Under the pieces are notes generated by a model, which was not told the origin of the DNA, searched no databases, and saw only the letters and a program-made list of their open reading frames with translations. 37,946 nt of DNA from Enteractinococcus helveticum (GTDB lineage Bacteria; Actinomycetota; Actinomycetes; Actinomycetales; Micrococcaceae). The translations under genes were made by a program, and so were the position numbers. Where the stretch lies: positions 1-37,946 of the forward strand of contig NZ_DYXC01000155.1 of NCBI RefSeq assembly GCF_020742345.1, read 5' to 3'. Below are positions 8,899 to 16,433 of the stretch, one piece after another. Position 1 is the first letter of the stretch, and the number at the start of each line of letters is the position of its first letter.

Positions 8899-9623
8899 CA
8901 CCGACTGCCTGGGAGACCTTTCTGTGGGTCATCATCCCGTATTTAGCGCTGGCGAGCTTTATTCTCGGCCACATCTGGCGCTACCGCTATGACAAATTTG
9001 GCTGGACCACCCGCTCCTCGCAGATCTATGAAAACAAGCTGCTACGGATTGGTTCCCCCTTATTTCACTACGGCATCATCTTTGTGTTCCTCGGACACGT
9101 CATTGGATTAGGCATTCCTCGGGCCTGGACCGAAGCGATCGGTTTCACCGAAGATATGTACCACATTATGGCGATCACGATCGGACTGGGGGCAGGGGCC
9201 GCAACTATCGGTGGGTTGGCTATTTTGATCTACCGGCGACGGACCAACACTCGGGTGTTCGGCGAGACCACCAAGCTGGACAAACTGATGTACCTGATGC
9301 TGGGGATCACCATCCTGGCGGGAGTCTATGCGACCGTGTTCGAAAGCGGGTTTGGCCATTTTGACTATCGGGGCTCCATCTCGGTGTGGTTCCGTCAGTT
9401 CTGGACATTCCAACCCGATGCCGGGTTGATGGCTGCGGCAACCACCGGATTCCAAATTCACGTCATCTCAGCAATCCTGTTATTCGCCCTGTGGCCGTTT
9501 ACCCGACTCGTCCACGTTTTCACCGTGCCGCTGGGCTACCTCACCCGGCCATACATCGTCTATCGCAGCAAAGACCAACTACGCCAACCGCAACGCCGGG
9601 GCTGGGAACCGATCGACTTCTAA
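8895..9623 (+). CDS. narI: Respiratory nitrate reductase gamma (cytochrome b) subunit
   Basis: A 242-residue integral membrane diheme cytochrome that oxidises menaquinol and passes electrons to NarH. Five hydrophobic segments are visible. The candidate heme b ligands are H58 and H68 (LFHYGIIFVFLGHVIG) and H189 and H207 (FQIHVISAIL and TRLVHVFT). They keep the spacing of the four His ligands known in E. coli NarI. The C-terminal motif GYLTRPYIVYR is usual. It is translationally coupled to narJ (4-base overlap) and is the last gene of the operon. Confidence 0.96.
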   Translation: MTPTAWETFLWVIIPYLALASFILGHIWRYRYDKFGWTTRSSQIYENKLLRIGSPLFHYGIIFVFLGHVIGLGIPRAWTEAIGFTEDMYHIMAITIGLGAGAATIGGLAILIYRRRTNTRVFGETTKLDKLMYLMLGITILAGVYATVFESGFGHFDYRGSISVWFRQFWTFQPDAGLMAAATTGFQIHVISAILLFALWPFTRLVHVFTVPLGYLTRPYIVYRSKDQLRQPQRRGWEPIDF

Positions 9624-9716
9624 GGCTCCTACCGGGCAGTCGCCTGTGCGAAACCGCAGCTGGCATGTCCTACACTGTCCAACAGGACCCACATCAGCGT
9701 TGGAAAGTAGCGTGAC

Positions 9717-10148
9717 ATGAGCATTTGGTTTGGTAACCCGACCGTTGAGGAACTCTCCCAGTACCGTGCCAATACGGTCATCGATGTTCTGGATATTGAA
9801 TTCAGCCAGATCGGTGAGGACTATCTGGAGCTCACCATGCCCGTGAGCCAGAAGACCCTGCAGACGGCAGGAATCCTCCACGGTGGGGTATCCGTTGTCC
9901 TGGCAGAAACCGCCTGTTCGGTGGGGGCCATGATGACCGTTGATCGGCAAAGGCAGTACGTCGTCGGGCAAGAAATTAACGCCAACCATATTCGCCCCGG
10001 TATACCCGGTGATGTCATTACCGCCCGGGCAACACCGGTATCGCGCGGACGACGCTCACAGGTGTGGGACATCCGGTTGCACAACCAAGATGGCAAACTC
10101 GTGTGCATCTCGCGGTGCACCATGGCGGTGTTGGACCACGCCGACTAA
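9717..10148 (+). CDS. Hotdog-fold acyl-CoA thioesterase, YdiI/MenI-like
   Basis: A 143-residue PaaI/YdiI-type thioesterase. The signature TAGILHGGVSVVLAETACS (about residues 49-67) holds the HGG turn and the catalytic Glu of YdiI-like enzymes. EINANHIRPG and SQVWDIRLHNQDGKLVCISR follow, in the same order as E. coli YdiI. YdiI/MenI hydrolyses 1,4-dihydroxy-2-naphthoyl-CoA in menaquinone synthesis. That activity is inferred here, though menaquinol is the NarI donor and the gene lies 93 bases after narI. Phenylacetyl-CoA or another acyl-CoA thioesterase is possible. A GGAAAG SD lies about 9 bases upstream of the ATG. Confidence 0.82.
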   Translation: MSIWFGNPTVEELSQYRANTVIDVLDIEFSQIGEDYLELTMPVSQKTLQTAGILHGGVSVVLAETACSVGAMMTVDRQRQYVVGQEINANHIRPGIPGDVITARATPVSRGRRSQVWDIRLHNQDGKLVCISRCTMAVLDHAD

Positions 10149-10182
10149 TGGCGACTTCACCCTCCAGTGAGACAATGGGAAT

Positions 10183-11265
10183 ATGACGACCACTCTTGCT
10201 CGCCGTTTCCACGCGCCCGGTGCCGACCCGCACTTCGCGTCCGATAATATCGCCGGGGCGCACCCCGAAATCTTGGCAGCCATCACCGCGGTCAATGACG
10301 ACGCCGCAGCCTACGGGGCCGATGCAACCACCGAGGCGTTTGCCGAAATGATCGACGACATCTTTGGCACCGGTGCCTACGGCTTCCCGGTATTCAACGG
10401 CACCGGCGCCAACATTGTGTCCCTGCAGGCGGTGTCGCATCCACACAGTTCCGTCGTATGCGCCGACACGGCCCATGTCTATACCTCGGAATCTTCAGCC
10501 CCGGTACGTGCCGGACTGACCCTAAAACCACAACCACATCATCGGGGCAAACTGCTCCCGGCGGATGTGGTTCGGGTTCTGGCATCCGACGTCGGGAATC
10601 CACAGGCCACCCAGCCACGTGCGGTGAGTATTTCCCAGGTCACCGAAATGGGGACCGTCTACGCGCCCGAGGAACTCACCGAATTGTGCAATGTGGCCCA
10701 CGAGGCTGGCCTGGCCGTCCACATGGATGGGGCGCGACTCTCCCAGGCTGCTGCGGCACTGGGGTTAGATCTGCACGGGGCCACGACGGCACTGGGTGTG
10801 GATATTTTATCCCTGGGTGCAACCAAGAACGGTGCCATGGGCGCCGAGGCCGTCATCGTACTGTCCAATCGGGTGCCACAGAACGTGCTGGCACCAATTA
10901 TCAAGTACACGACCCAACTGGCATCCAAGACGCGGTTTTTATCGGCCCAACTCAATGCGATGTTTGGCACCTCACTGTGGCATCGCAACGCCAGCGCTGC
11001 CAATTCAGCGGCCGCCTACTTAGCCGAGGGCCTGGCAGAGCTCCCGGGTATTGAGGTGCAGACGCCAGATGCCAATACCGTACTGGCGGCAATGCCCCAG
11101 GCCCTGGTCAATACCCTGCGTGAACACTATGTTGTTCACCTATGGGGCAGCACTGATGCCGGGCTGCCAATTGTCCGCCTGGTATGCTCGTGGGCCACCA
11201 CCACCGCCAAAGTCGATGAACTACTACAGGTGCTGCGCGGTTCGACCCGAAGCATTGCGCCATAG
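10183..11265 (+). CDS. Low-specificity L-threonine aldolase (beta-eliminating lyase family)
   Basis: A 360-residue fold-type I PLP enzyme that cleaves L-threonine or L-allo-threonine to glycine and acetaldehyde. It starts with the family region DNIAGAHPEILAAI and an AAAYGAD segment. HMDGARLSQAA carries the PLP-ring Asp, and SLGATKNGAMGAEAV holds the Schiff-base lysine, K215. The length fits LtaE-like enzymes. Some members act on phenylserine or other beta-hydroxy amino acids, so the substrate is inferred. It begins 34 bases after the thioesterase on the same strand. Confidence 0.88.
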   Translation: MTTTLARRFHAPGADPHFASDNIAGAHPEILAAITAVNDDAAAYGADATTEAFAEMIDDIFGTGAYGFPVFNGTGANIVSLQAVSHPHSSVVCADTAHVYTSESSAPVRAGLTLKPQPHHRGKLLPADVVRVLASDVGNPQATQPRAVSISQVTEMGTVYAPEELTELCNVAHEAGLAVHMDGARLSQAAAALGLDLHGATTALGVDILSLGATKNGAMGAEAVIVLSNRVPQNVLAPIIKYTTQLASKTRFLSAQLNAMFGTSLWHRNASAANSAAAYLAEGLAELPGIEVQTPDANTVLAAMPQALVNTLREHYVVHLWGSTDAGLPIVRLVCSWATTTAKVDELLQVLRGSTRSIAP

Positions 11266-11331
11266 ATCACCGATATGACGTGGCCCACACTATATTTGAT
11301 GTTGGATCCCATTTCCCCTGATAGGAACGTC

Positions 11332-12126
11332 ATGACCGTAACCAGCAAGACCAACTCGATTTTGCACCAATTCGCCACTGCCCTGGCAAAACAGCACATC
11401 CAGATTGTGGATCTGACCAATAAACTGTCAGCCGAGACTCCCACATTACGCCTGCCGGAACCGTTTCCGAACCTGGTGGACTTCAGCCTCGAAAATGTCG
11501 CGCATTTCAACGACGATGGCCCCTTCTGGTCGCACAATAACATGGCCACCGGTGAGCACATTGGCACCCACTTGGATGCACCGATCCACTGGATTAGCGG
11601 CAAGGACGGTAAGGACGTCGCCTCGATCGAGCCCGAACGCCTCATTGGTGATGCGGTGGTCCTGGATTTTTCGGCCGAGTCGGCCGAGAACCCGGATTTC
11701 CTGTTGGAAATTGATCACGTCAAAGCCTGGGAGGCGCAGCACGGCCCCCTGCCGGAAAACGGGTGGTTACTCTTCCGCACCGGGTGGGACCAGTACGCCC
11801 AAGACCAGCAAGCATTTTTGAACGAGGACGAAACCGGCTCGCACACCCCGGGCATTTCTGCACAGTGTGCCAAATGGTTAGCCGAAGAGACCAAAATTTC
11901 CGGCCTCGGTGTGGAAACCGTGGGCATTGATGCGGGCAAAGGCGCTGAGCTGGATCCGCCGTTTCCCATCCACTATCACCTGTTGGGCAATGATAAATAC
12001 GGTGTCACGTCCCTGCAGAATCTGGCCAGCCTGCCCACGCGTGGCGCGGTCATCGTCGTCGCGCCACTACCCATTGTCAACGGTACGGCCTCACCATGCC
12101 GTGTATATGCGCTCGTGGAGGGCTAA
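11332..12126 (+). CDS. Cyclase-family metal-dependent hydrolase, isatin hydrolase-like
   Basis: A 264-residue PF04199 (cyclase/kynurenine formamidase) protein. The metal-binding motif HxGTHxDxPxH is present as GEHIGTHLDAPIHWISG. GLGVETVGIDAG and a C-terminal APLPIVNGTASPCRVYALV follow. The GEHxGTHxDAPxHW plus VETVGxDAG combination resembles isatin hydrolases more than KynB. These enzymes open a lactam to an amino-acid keto acid using Mn or Zn. An in-frame ATG at 11275 lacks an SD. ATG 11332 has AGGA 5 bases upstream and is preferred, and a TATATT that could be a -10 box lies at 11291-11296. The 3-bp gap to the ThDP enzyme gene implies a shared pathway. Confidence 0.82.
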   Translation: MTVTSKTNSILHQFATALAKQHIQIVDLTNKLSAETPTLRLPEPFPNLVDFSLENVAHFNDDGPFWSHNNMATGEHIGTHLDAPIHWISGKDGKDVASIEPERLIGDAVVLDFSAESAENPDFLLEIDHVKAWEAQHGPLPENGWLLFRTGWDQYAQDQQAFLNEDETGSHTPGISAQCAKWLAEETKISGLGVETVGIDAGKGAELDPPFPIHYHLLGNDKYGVTSLQNLASLPTRGAVIVVAPLPIVNGTASPCRVYALVEG

Positions 12127-12129
12127 CCC

Positions 12130-13767
12130 ATGACGACGGTTGCCGAACAAATCGGCGCGCTGTTAGGACAACTGGGTATCGGCCACTGCTTTGGTGTGGT
12201 CGGGTCCGGCAACTTCCATGTCACCAATGCGCTGCGCGCGGCGGGCGTACCATTTACCGCAACCCGTCACGAAGGCGGCGCATCCACCATGGCCGATGCC
12301 TACGCACGCATGTCAGATACGGTGGCCGCGGTGTCGCTGCACCAAGGGTGCGGGCTGACCAATGCGGCAACCGGGATCGGCGAGGCCGCGAAATCGGATT
12401 CGCCGGTGCTCGTGTTGGCCGCCGAAGCTTCACGCGGGGCGCTGCATTCCAACTTTGCAATGGATCAAGATGCCTTTACCACCAGCCTGGGCGCCGACGC
12501 CCACCGCGTACACACCCCCGAGACGGCGGTTGCTGATGTTGTCCGGGCGTATCGCACCGCGCTGCGCGAACGACGCACCGTGGTGCTGAACCTGCCGCTG
12601 GATGTGCAGGCCGCACCGGCGGTGGGCAGCATCGACGGGATAACCATCGGCTCCGCTCAGGCGCAGCGCCCCGACCACCGGGTGTTAAGGCAATTCGTTG
12701 ATCTATTGGAAGGTTCCCAACGCCCGGTGTTCATCGCCGGGCGCGGTGGCCGCGGCGCCAAGTCCGAGATCACCGCTCTGGCACAACAAACCGGCGCACT
12801 ATTAGCCACCAGTGCGGTAGCCAAAGGCCTATTTAACGATGACGCCTATCATCTCGGGATCTCCGGTGGCTTCTCCTCCCCGGTCACCGCCGAACTCATC
12901 ACCGGCGCCGATGTGATCGTCGCATTTGGTACGGCCTTGAACATGTGGACGATGCGCGGCGGCAAACTCATCGGTGCTGACACCAAGATCGTCCAGATCG
13001 ATATTGACGACGCAGCCATCGGAGCCCACCGTCCCGTCGACCTTGGCGTGGTTGCCGATGCTGCAGCTACCGCAACCGATGCGATGGCACTGCTGTCTAA
13101 CAACCAACCGGCCCGATATCGCACCGAGCAGATCCGCGAGCGCATCGTCACCGGTGCACGCTGGGATCAGACCGAAACCGAAGACCTTTCCGTGCCCGGC
13201 AAGATGGTCGACCCCCGGGCCGTGACGAAGCGGCTCAACGAGTTGCTGCCGAGCCAACGAATCGTGTCCATCGATTCAGGCAATTTCATGGGCTACCCGT
13301 CCCAATACCTGGATGTGCCCGATGAGTTCGGCTTCTGCTTCACTCAGGCCTTCCAGGCCATCGGGCTGGGGTTATATACTGCCATCGGTGCCGCACTGGC
13401 CCAACCCAACCGTCTGGCAGTCCTGGGCACCGGCGACGGTGGTTTTCTCATGGCCGTTCAAGAACTCGAAACGGCCGTGCGCTACCAGATGCCACTGGTC
13501 GTGATGGTCTATAACGACGCCGCCTACGGGGCGGAAGTCCATCACTTTACCGACCAGGATCACCACACCGTGACCTTCCCGGAAACCGATATCGCTGCGA
13601 TCGCGCGCGGCTTCGGTGCCACCGGCATCACGGTTCGCGACATCGACGATCTGGCTGCAGTCACACAGTGGTTAGACTCCTCCCCCACCGCACCGTTGGT
13701 CATTGATGCCAAGATCGCCAATGATGGCGGCTCCTGGTGGTTAGCCGAAGCATTCCAGGGCCACTAG
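12130..13767 (+). CDS. Thiamine diphosphate-dependent enzyme (acetolactate synthase/benzoylformate decarboxylase-like)
   Basis: A 545-residue three-domain ThDP enzyme. The N-terminal PYR domain has the catalytic Glu in RHEGGASTMADAYAR (E48). The central domain carries the FIAGRGGRGAK nucleotide-like fold. The C-terminal PP domain has the GDG...N ThDP/Mg motif (G435-D436-G437 to N462, in VYNDAAYGAEVHHF). The substrate is not evident. A GGAGGG SD overlaps the end of the cyclase gene 3 bases upstream, so the two are translationally linked. If the cyclase makes a 2-oxo acid (isatinate), a decarboxylase role would follow; this is inference. True acetolactate synthase is less likely because no small subunit gene is nearby. 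Confidence 0.83.
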   Translation: MTTVAEQIGALLGQLGIGHCFGVVGSGNFHVTNALRAAGVPFTATRHEGGASTMADAYARMSDTVAAVSLHQGCGLTNAATGIGEAAKSDSPVLVLAAEASRGALHSNFAMDQDAFTTSLGADAHRVHTPETAVADVVRAYRTALRERRTVVLNLPLDVQAAPAVGSIDGITIGSAQAQRPDHRVLRQFVDLLEGSQRPVFIAGRGGRGAKSEITALAQQTGALLATSAVAKGLFNDDAYHLGISGGFSSPVTAELITGADVIVAFGTALNMWTMRGGKLIGADTKIVQIDIDDAAIGAHRPVDLGVVADAAATATDAMALLSNNQPARYRTEQIRERIVTGARWDQTETEDLSVPGKMVDPRAVTKRLNELLPSQRIVSIDSGNFMGYPSQYLDVPDEFGFCFTQAFQAIGLGLYTAIGAALAQPNRLAVLGTGDGGFLMAVQELETAVRYQMPLVVMVYNDAAYGAEVHHFTDQDHHTVTFPETDIAAIARGFGATGITVRDIDDLAAVTQWLDSSPTAPLVIDAKIANDGGSWWLAEAFQGH

Positions 13768-13933
13768 AACAGCTGCATAAGCCCCCACGGTCGTAGTGTT
13801 CTTGCTTTTTGAACACCCAGCTCAGCAGCAACACCCCGGTGCCACCGACTATCCAGGTCAAAACCGTTGATGTGTTCACCCACAACACATCCCCTATCGC
13901 CAAGTGCGCTGTGACGGCTACTGTGTGAGGCAA
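13700..13933 (-). CDS. Possible small membrane protein (doubtful)
   Basis: A 77-codon frame opening with TTG at 13933, with AAAGG 5 bases upstream. It reads VLTWIVGGTGVLLLSWVFKKQ, a plausible single membrane helix ended by lysines. The last 22 codons overlap the 3' end of the ThDP gene on the other strand and look like shadow sequence. It lies in a 186-base gap that also holds two perfect inverted repeats. It may be a small inner-membrane protein, a fragment of a lost gene, or chance. No family recognised. Confidence 0.2.
   Translation of the reverse strand: MPHTVAVTAHLAIGDVLWVNTSTVLTWIVGGTGVLLLSWVFKKQEHYDRGGLCSCSSGPGMLRLTTRSRHHWRSWHQ
13796..13816 (+). terminator. Stem-loop after the ThDP gene
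   Basis: A perfect 6-bp inverted repeat (GTGTTC/GAACAC) with a 9-base T-rich loop, 29 bases after the ThDP stop codon. It is short and has no T run after it, so a terminator role is tentative. Confidence 0.3.
13869..13891. repeat. 8-bp perfect inverted repeat before selO
   Basis: GATGTGTT and AACACATC separated by 7 bases, 62 bases upstream of the selO ATG. No T tract follows. It could be a terminator without a U run, a leader hairpin of selO, or an operator. Confidence 0.35.
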
Positions 13934-13953
13934 CGGAACCTTTAGGAACAGAT

Positions 13954-15405
13954 ATGAGCCTGCCGAACCTCACCTCCCAGTACGCTACGACTTTCCCCGA
14001 ACTTGTCCGGCCTGCCACCCCAGCTCCTACCCCGGACCCTAAGCTGGTGGTGCTCAACCGCAAACTCGCAGTCGAACTCGGTTTGGACGCCGAGTGGCTG
14101 GCCACCGATGAAGGCATCAATTTCCTGCTGGGCCACACACTGCCCGAGACCACCACCGCCGTGGCCCAGGGCTATTCCGGCCACCAATTTGGCAACTATG
14201 TTCCAGTGCTCGGCGACGGTCGCGCCATCCTCACCGGTGAGCTCACAGTCAACGACGAACTGGTTGATATTCACCTGAAAGGCACCGGTCCCACCCCGTA
14301 CTCGCGCCCCGGTTCCGATGGGTATGCCGCGCTGGGCCCTATGCTACGCGAATACCTGATCTCAGAAGCTGTTCACGCCCTAGGTATCCCGACCACCCGT
14401 GCGTTAGCGGTCATCACCACTGGCAAGACGATCCAGCGGGAAACCCAACAACCTGCTGCCGTATTAGTTCGCACCGGCCCTTCCCACATCCGTGTTGGGA
14501 CATTCCAGTACGCCCGGGCCCATAACGACTTGGAGCTGCTCATCCGGCTGACCAACTACAGCCTGGACCGCCACTTCCCCAAGCTCCATCCCGAAAACAC
14601 CGGGCTTGGCCTCCTCAACCAGGTGGTGCACCAGCAGGCTGAGCTCATAGCCGACTGGATGCACGCCGGCATGATCCACGGTGTAATGAACACCGACAAC
14701 ATGACCATCGCCGGGCACTCCATTGATTTTGGTCCGGTAGCCTTCCTGGATGTCTTTGACCCCCACGCAGTGTTCTCCTCCATCGACTATATGAGTCGTT
14801 ACGCTTACGGCAACCAACCGGTGATCGCCGAATGGAACCTGGCACGCTTCGCCGAGGCCCTGCTCCCGGTGATCATGCATCCGCACTATGAACAAGTCAT
14901 GACCCAAGACGAGGCCGTTACTGCTGCCACCGAAGCGGTCACGACTTTTCGGACCGCCTACTCGGAAGCCTGGGGTGAGCGCTTCCGCACGCGCTTGGGG
15001 CTCAGTGCCGACGACGACGCCGCAAGCCTGGGCACGCAACTGTTAGAAAACCTGCGGATCGCCAGCACGGATTACACATCATTTTTCGCCAACCTGGCAC
15101 ACGTCGCCTCCTCGGGGTCGATTCCCTCCGATGCGGCCCCAGAATTGCTGGCCTGGTACGGTTCCTGGCTGGAGCTCAACCCGGATGCCCAAGCCGTCGC
15201 GGAGCATAACCCGGTCTATGTGCCCCGGAATCATTTAGTCGAAGCCGCCATCGAAGATGCCGTGACCCATAAAAATCTGTCAACCTTTAACCGACTCTTC
15301 GACGCCGTCACTGATCCTTATATTCGCCGCACTGAGCTTGCGGATCTAGAACGCCCGGCGTCACTGGCGTTCGCGCAAACTTATCAGACCTTCTGTGGCA
15401 CCTAA
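13954..15405 (+). CDS. selO: SelO-family protein adenylyltransferase (YdiU/UPF0061)
   Basis: A 483-residue pseudokinase-fold protein that transfers AMP to Ser, Thr or Tyr of target proteins, linked to oxidative stress in the studied members. Family blocks are clear: GYSGHQFGNYVPVLGDGRA (about residues 73-91), HLKGTGPTPYSRPGSDGYA (109-127), LREYLISEAVHALGIPTTRA and GVMNTDNMTIAGHSIDFGP (about 246-264). The last holds the Asp/Asn metal and catalytic residues (D in NTDN, D in IDFGP). The length matches bacterial members. AGGA lies 6 bases before the ATG. It converges on sdhB with an 18-base gap. Confidence 0.93.
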   Translation: MSLPNLTSQYATTFPELVRPATPAPTPDPKLVVLNRKLAVELGLDAEWLATDEGINFLLGHTLPETTTAVAQGYSGHQFGNYVPVLGDGRAILTGELTVNDELVDIHLKGTGPTPYSRPGSDGYAALGPMLREYLISEAVHALGIPTTRALAVITTGKTIQRETQQPAAVLVRTGPSHIRVGTFQYARAHNDLELLIRLTNYSLDRHFPKLHPENTGLGLLNQVVHQQAELIADWMHAGMIHGVMNTDNMTIAGHSIDFGPVAFLDVFDPHAVFSSIDYMSRYAYGNQPVIAEWNLARFAEALLPVIMHPHYEQVMTQDEAVTAATEAVTTFRTAYSEAWGERFRTRLGLSADDDAASLGTQLLENLRIASTDYTSFFANLAHVASSGSIPSDAAPELLAWYGSWLELNPDAQAVAEHNPVYVPRNHLVEAAIEDAVTHKNLSTFNRLFDAVTDPYIRRTELADLERPASLAFAQTYQTFCGT

Positions 15406-15423
15406 CAACTCGTTGAGGGCGCG

Positions 15424-16209
15424 TCAGAGTGCGTGTTGTAAAATCGCATTCTTGACCTCAGCAATAGCTTTGGTGACTTGAATGCCACGTGGGCATGCGT
15501 TTGTGCAGTTGAATACGGTTCGGCACCGCCACACGCCTTCTTTGTCATTGAGAACCTCGAGTCGCAGATCGCCGGCGTCGTCGCGTGAATCGAAAATAAA
15601 TCGGTGAGCGTTCACTATGGCAGCCGGTCCAAAGTATTGGCCATCTGTCCAAAACACTGGGCATGACGCCGTACATGCTGCACACAAAATGCATTTGGTG
15701 GTGTCGTCGTAGCGTTGTCGCTGTTCAATAGTTTGATATCGCTCATGGGTCGGCTCGTGATCGTTGCTCATCAGAAACGGCAAGATTTCGCGGTAGGATT
15801 GGAAGAACGGTTCCATATCGACGATCAGATCTTTTTCCACCGGCAAACCTTTGAGCGGTTCCACAATAATGGGCTTAGAAATATCGAGATCTTTGAGCAG
15901 GACCTTACATGCTAGACGGTTGAAGCCGTTGATGCGCATGGCGTCGGAACCACAGATACCGTGAGCACAGGAGCGACGAAACGTTAGCGAACCGTCGAAT
16001 TCCCATTTGATTTTATGTAGCGCGTCGAGCACTCGGTCAGTCCCGGACATTTCAAGGGTCCAGCTGTCCCAATACGGTGTTTCATAGAATTCTGGCACAT
16101 ACCGCTGTATTTGAAGGGTGACGGTAAATGCCTCGCGTTGTCCGGTATCGGCGGTATCGACCACATCAGTTGTGGCAGCCTGCCCGTCTGGCCCAGATGG
16201 TGATGTCAT
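15424..16209 (-). CDS. sdhB: Succinate dehydrogenase/fumarate reductase iron-sulfur subunit
   Basis: A 261-residue SdhB that passes electrons from the flavoprotein SdhA to the quinone site. The [2Fe-2S] motif is C81, C86, D89, C101 (CAHGICGSD...LAC, with Asp as the third ligand as in E. coli SdhB). The [4Fe-4S] and [3Fe-4S] motifs are CILCAACTASCP and CRTVFNCTNACP. A GTG at 16224 is in frame, but AAGGAGG sits 5 bases before ATG 16209, which is preferred. About 30 polar residues precede the core. No sdhA, sdhC or sdhD is in the window; the upstream neighbour is a glutamine synthetase gene ending in a hairpin. Confidence 0.92.
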   Translation of the reverse strand: MTSPSGPDGQAATTDVVDTADTGQREAFTVTLQIQRYVPEFYETPYWDSWTLEMSGTDRVLDALHKIKWEFDGSLTFRRSCAHGICGSDAMRINGFNRLACKVLLKDLDISKPIIVEPLKGLPVEKDLIVDMEPFFQSYREILPFLMSNDHEPTHERYQTIEQRQRYDDTTKCILCAACTASCPVFWTDGQYFGPAAIVNAHRFIFDSRDDAGDLRLEVLNDKEGVWRCRTVFNCTNACPRGIQVTKAIAEVKNAILQHAL

Positions 16210-16230
16210 GATGGCCTCCTTCACCTGTGG

Positions 16231-16246
16231 CAGATGATTTCATCTG
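16231..16246 (-). promoter_or_regulatory. Inverted repeat in the sdhB leader
   Basis: CAGATGA-TT-TCATCTG, perfect 7-bp arms with a 2-base centre, 21 bases before the sdhB ATG. The tiny centre suits a protein-bound operator better than an RNA hairpin. The regulator is unknown. Confidence 0.4.
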
Positions 16247-16370
16247 TTCTGGATATGTTGCACCCGAGGACGCTTTTGGTGATGTGGCTCACGCTAACAT
16301 GGTTGCTGTCCAAAGGAATAGGGGGCGGCAAGCCAGCCGTTGTACGGCACAGCTCTGCGTGGATTTAAAT

Positions 16371-16405
16371 ACGAAACTGGGCCGGATGTTCCGGCCCAGT
16401 TTCGT
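16371..16405 (-). terminator. Strong hairpin downstream of the 16434-17801 glutamine synthetase gene
   Basis: A perfect 15-bp inverted repeat with a GC-rich core (ACGAAACTGGGCCGG and its complement) around a 5-base loop, 28 bases after the stop. On the minus strand it is followed by ATTTAAAT. It should end the glutamine synthetase transcript before sdhB. Confidence 0.8.
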
Positions 16406-16433
16406 TGGAATATCTTGGGTAGGAATCAGTGGT

